From: Eremochloa ophiuroides
Taxonomy: Eukaryota; Streptophyta; Magnoliopsida; Poales; Poaceae
Length of the DNA: 64,000 bases
Assembly: GCA_038502445.1 (NCBI GenBank)
Contig: JAHLJS010000005.1
Span: 36,411,731-36,475,730, forward strand
Direction: 5' to 3'
In this document: positions 34,258 through 43,325 of the stretch, one piece after another
Layout: each line of letters begins with the position of its first letter
Numbering within the stretch: the stretch's first letter is position 1
Notes under the pieces: model-generated
What the model saw: only the letters and a program-made list of their open reading frames with translations
What the model was told of the DNA's origin: nothing
Database searches by the model: none
Translations under genes and position numbers: made by a program

Positions 34258-35082
34258 TATGAGCTGCACCCGTGCTTTATAAAGCTGATCCAAAAACAAC
34301 CCTTCTCGGGTGAAGGTGATGAAAACCCATACTCACACCTACATGAGTTTGACCGCATCTGTGTATGCTTGCGCATTGCTGGCATGCGAGATGAAGCTTT
34401 ACAATGGAAGCTCTTTCCATTCTCTTTGACAAGAAAAGCTAGACATTGGTACAACCAGACCATAGGTAGTATGCAGGGAGAATGGGAAACACTTTGCTCT
34501 AAATTTTATTCAAAATTCTTTCCCATCTCTATGGTAGTCAGCCTTCGAAAGGAAATTTTATCCTTCAAACAAGGCAAAGATGAGTCTCTTGCTGCATCCT
34601 AGGAGTGTTTCAATGATCTTATCCTCACTGGCCCAGACCTTGCTATTCAAGACCATATATTTCTTCAACATTTTTACATCGGTCTTAGCAAGGATGATAG
34701 GCAAGACCTTAATTGTGTCTCTAGAGGATCATTTTCCTATTTGACAGCTATTGAAGCAAGGTCTATGCTCAATAGATTTACTGGAGTGACCTATTGCTCT
34801 AGCACTCGTCCTACACTCCCCGAGAAGAAGAAGGAACCAACTCCTGATCAGAGAGAGGAAGTTTCAATAGCCAAATCACAACCAATCCAATCTCAAGATT
34901 TGGCTATCCATCCCAAATCATCAATACCCCAAAATTCCCCAAGTGAAAAAGGAAGTCCGCCTTTGGAAAATCCTTTTGAATTCGAGGGTAATCTCATTGA
35001 TTCTGGGAGAACAAATAACTCTCGTCCGTATAAGAGACCTCCAAGTGATAATATTTCAAAAGAGTCAAGCGTCCTTACATAA
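34258..35082 (+). pseudogene. gag: gag of element I, one nonsense codon
   Basis: The frame carries FIKLIQKQPFSGEGDENPYS, WKLFPFSLTRKARHWYNQTI, SLRKEILSFKQGKDESLAAS, an in-frame TAG (34600-34602) where Trp is expected, then DHIFLQHFYIGLSKDDRQDL and a Pro/Ser-rich C-terminus to 35082. This is the Athila-type retrotransposon-gag domain, the same group as the gag of H. The natural N-terminus is unclear: the likely ATG at 34178 is in another frame, so there is an indel between 34180 and 34258. There is no zinc knuckle, as usual for this group. Confidence 0.82.
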
Positions 35083-35108
35083 GACTTTGGGAGGAATTCG
35101 AGGATGGC

Positions 35109-35762
35109 ATGTCTAGTGATGCCATAGAAGGAGAGCCAAGCCAATTAGAAGCCAATCCTATCTTCTCCCCTTCTATGCCCACATTAGAAGACTTATCTAA
35201 ACCCATCTTAACACCCATCCTTGATCGCAATGATCCATCTTGCGATCTCTCTCCTAAGACTCATGATGAACCTAGAAACCCACTCAGACACTCAAAGCAT
35301 TGGGGTCATCAAAGCCATAAGGAAGATCAAGAAGAGCTACAACAATGGCAGGAATATGTAGAATGGATGGACAAATATGAAGCCTTATGGATGGAATCCA
35401 TACTTGGTTCAGATCCAAATTATGAACTTATAACTCATCCAAGTATGGAGGCCTTAGGCGTGATCAACCTGAGAGACAGCCATCAAAAAGAGATCTTGGA
35501 CAATGACATGTCCAATGATTGTCTTAGGCACGAAATGATAGAGACAATATCTTTGCCTATAGACATTTATGTAGAAACACCCTTGGAGATTGATATCGAT
35601 GATAATATCAATGAGCATGAAAGTTATTTCATGAGCACCTCATCAAATCCTTGCTCACAAGAGAAAACTTGTGAATCATTTGGTCTCTCTAACATTGTCC
35701 CACACGAGATCTTCAACCCCTCGTGCTTCCTATTCATAAAGATTTTGAAAGGGTGGTTGTAG
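35109..35762 (+). CDS. 217-codon open frame of unknown function in element I
   Basis: An uninterrupted frame starting at ATG 35109, 26 bases after the gag stop and in another frame. It is acidic and hydrophilic. Residues ~65-100 are rich in E, Q, W and K (HKEDQEELQQWQEYVEWMDK) and may form a helix. The middle has clustered Asp/Glu and Ile (EIDIDDNINEHES). The last ~25 residues turn hydrophobic (FNPSCFLFIKILKGWL), possibly by a recent frameshift. I recognise no protease, RT or integrase motif. It takes the position after gag where C and F carry protease. Similar hypothetical proteins occur in grass retrotransposon annotations, but I cannot name a domain. It may be a family-specific extra protein or drifting remnant. 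Confidence 0.5.
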   Translation: MSSDAIEGEPSQLEANPIFSPSMPTLEDLSKPILTPILDRNDPSCDLSPKTHDEPRNPLRHSKHWGHQSHKEDQEELQQWQEYVEWMDKYEALWMESILGSDPNYELITHPSMEALGVINLRDSHQKEILDNDMSNDCLRHEMIETISLPIDIYVETPLEIDIDDNINEHESYFMSTSSNPCSQEKTCESFGLSNIVPHEIFNPSCFLFIKILKGWL

Positions 35763-36300
35763 ATGCATATGTTTATCATAAACATTGCAAATCTTGATAT
35801 AGCCATCCTGAAGGTTGTTGTTGGAGGGGAAACCACTTCACCAACTTGAATGCAATCAGAAGGTTTCCCGAAGAACAACTTGCACCCTTTTTGCTATGAT
35901 AGAATATACATAAGTGTGAAAATATTCCTTCGGGTATTATTGTCACTAACCATTTCAGGATTAAAGCAAAAAAGGATGAAGGATGACGACTCCAAGGTAT
36001 GTCCAACCAATTATCATGCAACATTGATCACATCCATCTAGACTTGATTTTTACCATTGTAAAATTCAAGCTTGGGGGATGGTCTTTTTTGAAAGATCCT
36101 ATACCATGATGCTAATTCATCTTGATTGTCGCTAATCATGCTCTCACATCTCTATTTAAATAAATCCTTATAATGCTTTCATGCTACCTTTGTTTGCTAT
36201 AGTATATGTTTAGGTTTGGAGTAGGTTATGTATCTTTTAAATTAAGCATGGTGCTTTGCTGACCCTACTTTAGAAGGTTTTTTAAATTAAGCGTGGTGCT
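35763..36300 (+). other. Non-coding 3' internal region of element I
   Basis: Holds a polypurine tract AAGCTTGGGGGATGG at 36068-36082, 218 bases before the next LTR rather than next to it. It also holds an imperfect repeat of TTTTAAATTAAGC-TGGTGCT at about 36235-36257 and 36278-36300, the second ending exactly at the F LTR start. Confidence 0.7.
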
Positions 36301-37922
36301 TGTTGACGGTAATTATTGTATGATTTTACCCGTCAACTAAATATGCAATAAGGGTATAAAGGCAAACACCACCATAGAATAGGGCTGACAGAATTCCACA
36401 ATTTTGATGAATCAGTGTTTTGCAGGGGGTTATCCAGAAAAGAACCAAGGGAGACCCACATGTCGGACTAAACATCGAATTCCACCACGAAAGGAGATCA
36501 AGAATATTCTAGAGAACACCAGAGACTCACCGGAGGAAGCAGGACCCACTTGTCATCCAGAGGGGGTCGGCCGAGCTCCCTGACAGGTCGGCCGACCTGT
36601 CAGCGAGTCCTTCCTTTGTGCGTTTTGACGTGGACCCACAACCCAATTTTTAGATCAATCTCCACCGCCTGTAGAAGTCAGTTTGATCCAAGGGCTACGG
36701 TTCATCCCACCGGCCAATATAAACAGCCCCAGACCCCCCAGGGTTTGATCATCAATTCATATCAATCAAGTCATATAGAGCCAGAAACCCTAGAATGATT
36801 AGAGCTTCACCATCTAGAGCATAGCTACATAGGTTAGAAGTAGAAGGAGGAAAGTTCTACTTGAGTTCCAGATCTTGTCTGGAGCTAGAGGCTTCCTGGA
36901 GCCATTGTAAGCTCTCTCTCTCTTGTATCTTAAACATCTTTTGAGTGCTTGAGATAAAGTTGATTGATATTCTTCTACTATTGATTATGTTCTCAATTAT
37001 ACTACTCATTGCTTATCTAGATTATATACTTTGCATAGTTAGGATGCATTCATATTCATACATAGGTTTGTATAGCTCTCATTCATTAACGTCATGGATG
37101 GGTGACCAACAGCATGTAAGCATGGTGCTTAGATGTAGTTTGTCTACAAATGCGCCTTATATTCTGGGTTCTGTGGTAGATCGCGGATGTGACACTCCCG
37201 TTGAGTCCTTTGTAGTCCACACTCCGAATGTAGAGCGAGTAGGAAGTTATTATTATTTTAGAAGGCTAGCTATGATCTTGATTTTTGTAATATTCCCTTA
37301 AGTATGAATATTAAGTATTTTTGCCATGATTGCTAGTATAATTGCACAAATCTAATATGTCTTTGATAGTATAGTTAGAATGACTTAGGATACCCTTATG
37401 CTTCAACCTAATTCATGTTAGTGCCTAGATAGGAAGTGCTCTAAGTGATCATTGTTATATATATTGATTGATTGATTGATCATTATGCTTATCATATCAT
37501 TATTATTGTGACATAACCCCTGTTCTGAGTAAGTGGATCATGTATGGTATTCTCCATATTTGCATATGCATATGATAACTATCTATCTACCTGCATCCCA
37601 TTTATTGCCAACCCTTCCCATTGGTAAAATATAAATGACAACCCGGAATACTCTTGAGTAAAATGCTACAATGGTGTATATTTTATCTGTGTGCTTGCGG
37701 ATATAATATAATATATTTTCAGTCACTTGCTAGAAGGAGAGATCTTTTTCAATCATACTGGGGTTGACAACCTAGTTATTTCTAAGAGATAGAGATTAAG
37801 AGTTCAAGTGATCTGTAGACTAATCAAGTGGCACATTAATCTATACCTCCCAGCATTTCTGGCGCCGTTATTGAGAATAGAGTCTAACTCTATTTTTGGT
37901 AATGACGTAAGAAATGTCAACA
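36301..37922 (+). repeat. 5' LTR of element F (1.62 kb)
   Basis: TGTTGACGGTAATTATTG to GAAATGTCAACA. It has a perfect palindrome at 36581-36602 built on CAGGTCGGCCGACCTG and a half copy at 36565-36576. A short (ATTG)n run lies at about 37463-37482. A primer-like tract TGGCGCCGTTATTGAGAA lies inside the LTR at 37860-37877. Confidence 0.85.
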
Positions 37923-37930
37923 AGCATTTT

Positions 37931-37948
37931 TGGCGCCGTTGCCGAGGA
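37931..37948 (+). other. Primer binding site of F (tRNA-Asp)
   Basis: TGGCGCCGTTGCCGAGGA, 17 of 18 against the tRNA-Asp site, eight bases after the LTR end. Confidence 0.9.
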
Positions 37949-38083
37949 AGGTTGTTTGGCATACATAAGATGTAGATAGATCATATGCATAACACCAAAT
38001 ATGTTGAGAAACCATACAAACCTTACTCAAACAGGCTCACCATGTTCTTGTTTATTCTTTGCGTAGCTTATGCAGGGTGATGT

Positions 38084-39044
38084 ATGAACGGATTTGACCT
38101 TTCGCAGAATTTTGTTGAAGATCCAGAAGCTTTGATCAGGAAAACCCGAGCCAAGCTCAGGAAGAACCCCAGATCCACGCCGGAAGACGTCCGTACAAGA
38201 AGAAGTTTGACACCAGAGTTTGAGGCTATGGCTAACAAGAGCCTTCGCGAGTTCTCTGCTCCAACCACTCCTAACATCCGTACTGGACCACCTACTGATG
38301 TTGGAGACAATGGATTCGAGCTCAAGCCTGTGCTCATCAACATGGTGCAAGCTAGTCAGTTTTGTGGAAAGGCACATGAGGATGCGAGTGCACATCTCCA
38401 ACACTTAGCACTTTCACCATCAAGGGAGTAACTAGAGATGCTATTCTGCTCAGCCTCTTTCCATTCTCACTGTTGGGAAGAGCAAAACAGTGGTTCTATG
38501 CAAACAAAGACAAGAACACTACATGGGATCTCTGCTCCACTGCCTTCCTAGCAAAGTTCTTCCCTGTGGGCAAGACGAATGCTCTTAGAGGGAAGATCAT
38601 AGGCTTTCAGCAACAGCATGACGAATCTGTCACAGGCATGGGAACGCTTTCAAGACTACATTTCAGAATTTCCTCACCATGGGATGGAGAATTGGTTGCT
38701 TATGCAGACCTTCTACTATGGGTTGACTACCAGCACCCGTGAGACGATGGATGCTGCTACTGGAGGAGCTTTTCTATCACTCACCATTGAGCAAGCTACC
38801 ACCCTTGTGGAGAAGATGGCATCCAACCAGAGTTGGAATGAAGAACGAGCTCCGACCCACAAGAGAGGAGGATGCACCAGCTCAAGGAGACCAACATGAT
38901 TTCTGCCAAGATGGACTGCTGATGAAGGAGCTTGATGACCGAATCAATGATAAGAGAGAGGTCAACCACATTCATGATGCCTACATGACTTGTGAAGAAT
39001 GTGGAGACACTGGCCACTCAGGCCACAGCTGTCCGGAGATTTAG
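38084..39044 (+). pseudogene. gag: gag of element F, multiple frameshifts, zinc knuckle retained
   Basis: Starts at ATG 38084. SLREFSAPTTPNIRTGP and NMVQASQFCGKAHEDASAHL are followed by a frameshift near 38395, FPFSLLGRAKQWFYANKDKN, another shift near 38630, FQDYISEFPHHGMENWLLMQ and TRETMDAATGGAFLSLTIEQ. A third shift near 38880 leads to a CCHC knuckle CEECGDTGHSGHSC at about 38992-39033, then TAG at 39042-39044. The following Asn/Gln-rich stretch (to ~39260) continues in the same frame through two more stops. This is the same gag type as element C. Particle protein cannot be made from this copy. Confidence 0.84.
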
Positions 39045-40382
39045 GAGGATGTTAACTACGTCAGCAACAACAACAACAACTACAACCATCCCCAGAATCA
39101 GAACTAGAATCAGAACCAAGGTTGGAATCAGCAACAGAGGCCCAACTACCAAGGTAATTACTCTGGTAATTACCAAGGTAACAACTTCAACACACCGTTG
39201 AGAGATCTAGTTTCTGGCTAGACCAAACTGTTAGATCAGATTTCCAAGAAGCTAGTCTCCAATAACAAGTTGCTAGAAACTATCAACAACAGGATGAATG
39301 GTTTTGCCTCTGCTATCAAGAACCAGCTCAGCTTTGATAAAATGCTAGAATCTCAAATAGCTCAGCTGTCATCTTCTATCCATCCAGCCAATGAAGGAAA
39401 AATCCTAGGCCAACCAGAGGAACTAGAAACTTCAAATCTGGTGGATATCTTCAATGCAAGATGGTACCATGCAGAGCATCAGTCGAAGGGATGGAACGAT
39501 GATTCTTTGCTAGAGAAGAAAGGGGACACAGGAAGACCCGTCATACCAATAGCCATTGGTCAACACACCTTTGAGGAAGCAATCTGTGACTTTGTCACAA
39601 GCGTCAACATTATGCCCAAAGTGATCTACGAGAAAATCCATGGACATGTGCTCCTATATACAAACATGTGCTTGCAGCTAGCAGACCAGTTACTGTCCTA
39701 TCCGAAAGGGATCGTGGAAGATGTCTGTGCACGAGTCGGGCACTCGTACGTACCAGCTGACTTTGTGGTAGTTGAGAGAGGAGGAGATGAAAAGTCACCA
39801 ATCATTTTGAGACGACCATTTCTAAGCACCGCCAAGGCTATCATCTACGCCGATAGCGTCAAGATCTGTTTCACTATCCGAGGGAGTAAAGAAAGATTCA
39901 GCTTCAAGAACAAAACACTGGAAAGTCCTACACACCCTCAGAAGCCATACATCTATGAGGACAAACCAGCGCAGAAGAAGACAAGCAGAAGAAAGAACAA
40001 AGTTAGGCAGACTCACAACGAAGCTGTGAGGATGATCAACTCAATCCGAGCTAAGTACGATCACCTTCTGGTTTCACCACACATGCCCAAGCTAGAAGAT
40101 CTAGGAGTACCGATGATCGACTACACAATTAATCAGAAGATCTTCTACAAGACCTTCTACGACACAGCATCAAGTGTCAACATAATGGCCAAGGTAACTT
40201 ATGATTTCCTATTTGGCAAGACACCCTTTTACTCTTCCTACACGCAGCTCCAGATGGCGGACCAGTCATTCAGATTTCTAGAGGGGATTGCTAAAAACGT
40301 TACGGTAAAGATTCGAGATCACTATGTCCCCACTGACTTCTTGGTTCTGGATATGGGAGAAGAAAAGTATGGCCCACCGCTC
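39045..40382 (+). pseudogene. Two tandem retropepsin-like domains of element F
   Basis: From 39270 the frame is open to the J junction at 40382, without an ATG at its beginning; upstream it is a continuation of gag. A spacer (NQLSFDKMLESQIAQLSSSI) leads to domain 1 (about 39560-39910), with EEAICDFVTSVNIMPKVIYE, NMCLQLADQLLSYPKGIVED and IILRRPFLSTAKAIIYADSV. A Lys/Arg-rich linker follows, then domain 2 (about 40090-40380), with FYDTASSVNIMAKVTYDFLF, QLQMADQSFRFLEGIAKNVT and VPTDFLVLDMGEEKYGPPL, cut by J. Both keep the catalytic Asp position, but the D-x-G-A-S box is changed (D-F-V-T-S and D-T-A-S-S). Most relatives have one such domain, so this looks like a domain duplication. Confidence 0.75.
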
Positions 40383-40699
40383 TGTGGGGGTATAAACTCC
40401 CGGTACCACAAGACAAGACATGGGCCGCACCATCAAAGCTGGCCCGGCACGGTACCAACTTGGATAGTTTATTTGTAACCTTGTTCCTTCAGACTATATA
40501 AGGAAGGGCAGGGATCCAACATGTCAGCTCAATCCAGACATCTCAACAACTCGTAGCAATACAATCCACCAGCACACAGGACGTAGGGTATTACGCATCG
40601 CGGCGGCCTGAACCTGTATAAATCTTGTGTCTCACGCTTTCTACGTTACGCTTGTTCATCTCAGGCGCACCTTTACCGATCATCTACTGCCTAGGGCAT
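40383..40699 (+). mobile_element. LTR fragment J (Tat-lineage-like Ty3/gypsy), 5' end only
   Basis: Starts TGTGGGGGTATAAACTCCC inside the F protease frame (flank CGCTC), with a TATA box CTATATAAGG at about 40494 and a downstream GAACCTGTATAAATC. These are features I recall from Tat/Retand-type grass LTRs. It ends where D2 begins. No coding sequence. Confidence 0.6.
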
Positions 40700-42451
40700 T
40701 GTTGACACTTCTTACCGCAACCACCAGAGACAGGGTAATAGGCTATCTCTGATAATGGGCCAGAAGTGCCTGGGGTATTTCTTATGTCTATTGGATAATT
40801 CCGTAAGCGCAAAGAATATACCGCTGTAACACTTCACCCGGGAGTATTCCAAGGTATCGTTATTTATTTTATCCCAAGGGAAAGCGATTGCTAGAAATGT
40901 TAATAGAAGGAGATCCTTAAATCTATCTCAACTTAATAGCAACTAGCATAGAGGGTGTAATCAAAGTATGATAGGAAGGTGATGATTCAAAGATAAACAA
41001 AGAAGATGGTAAAGGATAACTAGTGTAGTATAGCTTGGTGGGAGGACAACGAGAGAGAAAGGTTCCTGTGATTCAAACTCTACTCTTGTGATCTATCCTA
41101 TCAAATGGACGAAGTACACTATGACTGCTACCTTACTTCCGGTGTGTAGGGGATAGTGCGAGACAATAAAGGATATAACCTCTACCCGAAGCGCCTATGC
41201 TCTTATGGGAGCCTACCTTTCAAGAACTTGCCTAAAACACGTGGAGGGATACTAAGACTAGACAGGGCTGTCACCACCTGCTAGCACCCACAAACAATCC
41301 GTGCGACAAGTGGCATTCAAAGGTAAGATCTAGTCTAAGCACCATGCTTACACTAATTCTCACTACTCTAGCTGTGGCCAAGGCAACTAGAGCACCCTAT
41401 GACAGGCGATGAACTACACACGTGAGTGGGTTACAGGATCACAATGTAATGCATGTCGACCAAGTAATATGATAACTCACAACAATACTATTGCAAGAAT
41501 AATATTGCACTAAGTAAAGACTTAGTAAAGAAAAGCAGAAATATTATATTAAAGTAAATAAGTCTTACAGAAAGATACAAGAGCTATACCAGACTCTCCA
41601 GCAGACGACTCCAGAGACCCCGAGCGCAGCTCAACTCAACTCTAACTCCCACATTAGACTACACTACTACTTGAGGTGGAGCTACATTGTTTCTCACTTG
41701 TATCTTGAATGAATCATGTCTTGAGAGGGTGGAGGCAGCCTCTATATATAGGGGGAAGTGGAGAGGTGCCACGTCAGCGATCCACGTGCTCCTTCATTCT
41801 CCTCCCTTGGATAAACCGTTATTGAAACCGTCTTAGATGGACGGCAGTGGCAAAACCATCACGTGGGAAGCATGCAGGAAGTCGGTGGAGCATGGCGGTG
41901 GCCTAGGCCCACCATGAGTGGGTCAGCCGACCCACCTATGGCAAGGTGGGCCTACCACTATGGTCCTCACTAGTCATAGATTGTGGCTATGTACTGGTTT
42001 CGCCTTGGTCTTGTCAGTTCACGCCTTGATCCATGTGCTTTGATCTTCCACCGTTGATTGGAAACACAACTTTGATCCAATGGTGGAATTGAGCTGAGAG
42101 GAGTATCACACGGATCATGCCATGTCAGCAGAGCCCTGATGGGCCCCACATGTGGGTCTCCGACCTGCATGTGGGCCCTCCAGGTGCTCCACTCTCTTCT
42201 ATGTGCCTCCTTGAGTCATTTGTTGAAGTGTGACAGCTTGGTGCCCAAGTGGGTGGTTCGGCCGACCCAACATATTGGGCTCCAAGTGCTCATTTCTACT
42301 CTGTTTGATCTTCCCTGCATTCACAAGCTAAGAGTACAAGTGGAACTAGTTATTGGATAAAATATGTTCATGTTATGTTGATCTTCCATCAGAAACCGAG
42401 TCTATTGATGGTGTTAGAGTGTAGAATTTTATTGCTTATCCACCGTCAACA
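40700..42451 (-). repeat. 3' LTR of D2 (1.75 kb)
   Basis: The minus strand starts TGTTGACGGTGGATAAGC at 42451 and ends AAGTGTCAACA at 40700. Its end contains one primer-like unit, TCTGGCCCATTATCAGAGA then TAGCC, about 45-65 bases before the terminus. The polypurine tract AGCTTGGGGATCT lies at 42452-42464 in minus sense. Confidence 0.87.
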
Positions 42452-43325
42452 AGATCCCCAAGCTTAACCTTTGCTCATCCCGAGCAAATAATTAAACTTG
42501 GTCTCGGTGGATCAGGAGTTGCTACAATGTTCATATTTCAATAGTACCATGTGTACAACAAAATACTTCTCTTTTGAATGAAAAAATTGGCTCTAAAAAT
42601 TCATCCATATTACCTTAGTTCTTTATGGGGTTTATGGCCTTTCCTTTGCCTTAGTGGTTGAGAGACAGAACAGTTTGCATGAGCACTAATTTTCTCATTC
42701 TTTACAAGTTTCATACTGGAGGTTTTAGCAATGTTTTTTTTCAAAAGAAAACTTAATGTTCCTCAGATGGTTCTCTCATGTCGCTCCAATGGTGTATAAT
42801 TCCTTACCAAGGCACAGAGTAAATGTTGCCTTCTCTTTGTCATCCTACTTCTAAAAAATGGCTTATGTGGAGCTTAAGGTAGGAATGAAAGAATATAGCA
42901 TACTTACTTTGCATGTATTGTAGAGTCAAAGCTTGGATCCAAAGAGAGAAGTGTCATGCCCTTAGATCAAGATGTGGAAGTGTGTGGAAGATAGTGGACT
43001 ATAATGCTCCTCTATTTGGAATTGTATCTCTCTCTAATAAAGTTTTTGAGACATGGCTATCATTTTTCTTTTCTTTTATTCATGAGCTTAGACCTGCTCA
43101 TTTCTTTTTCTTTTCTTTTCTATGGACTTCCGTGTGTCCATTTTTTTCTTTTTCATTCATTTTGCAAAGCCTTTCGTCTCTCTTTTATCAAATCAACTAA
43201 GAGAGATATTCTAAGACCTTTAAAGCATGGAGCATTTATTCAGTGGAAATGAATGGCATGTTGTTGCGTACTTCCAGTGTAGAAGCAGCATATATGTGTG
43301 GTGTGTACGTGATCTTGATCTTGGG
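40700..43325 (-). mobile_element. Element D2: 3' end of a minus-strand element of the D1 family
   Basis: 3' LTR 40700-42451 followed (rightward) by polypurine tract and internal DNA up to the E insertion at 43326. The left flank in J is GGCAT (40695-40699). Internal DNA 42452 to about 43045 matches D1 27456-28052 in reverse. It includes an ATTAGAGAGAGATAC block and a T/C-rich stretch near 43065-43170. No coding frame is supported. Confidence 0.85.

Larger units (their letters stand above)
32778..36300 (+). mobile_element. Element I: non-autonomous Athila-like element
   Basis: Plus strand: LTR 32778-34098, perfect primer site, gag remnant, an unknown 217-codon frame and a non-coding end. The internal region is about 2.2 kb with no protease, RT or integrase. 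No matching 3' LTR of the same length follows; the next LTR at 36301 is related but longer and is assigned to F. Whether I lost its 3' LTR or recombined with F cannot be settled here. Confidence 0.72.
36301..40382 (+). mobile_element. Element F: Athila-like retrotransposon, 5' part
   Basis: Plus strand: 5' LTR 36301-37922, primer site 37931-37948, gag with several lesions, then a long frame with two protease-like domains, cut at 40382 by the start of LTR J. RT would lie beyond and is not in the window. Confidence 0.82.

Noticed and set aside
37463..37482. (ATTG)n run as a marker-like microsatellite
   Set aside because: Only four to five units; noted inside the F LTR, no further meaning.
32778..37922. 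I and F LTRs as the two LTRs of one element
   Set aside because: Lengths differ (1321 against 1622), 3' ends differ, and F's LTR is followed by its own primer site and gag. Recombination remains possible and is listed as a finding.
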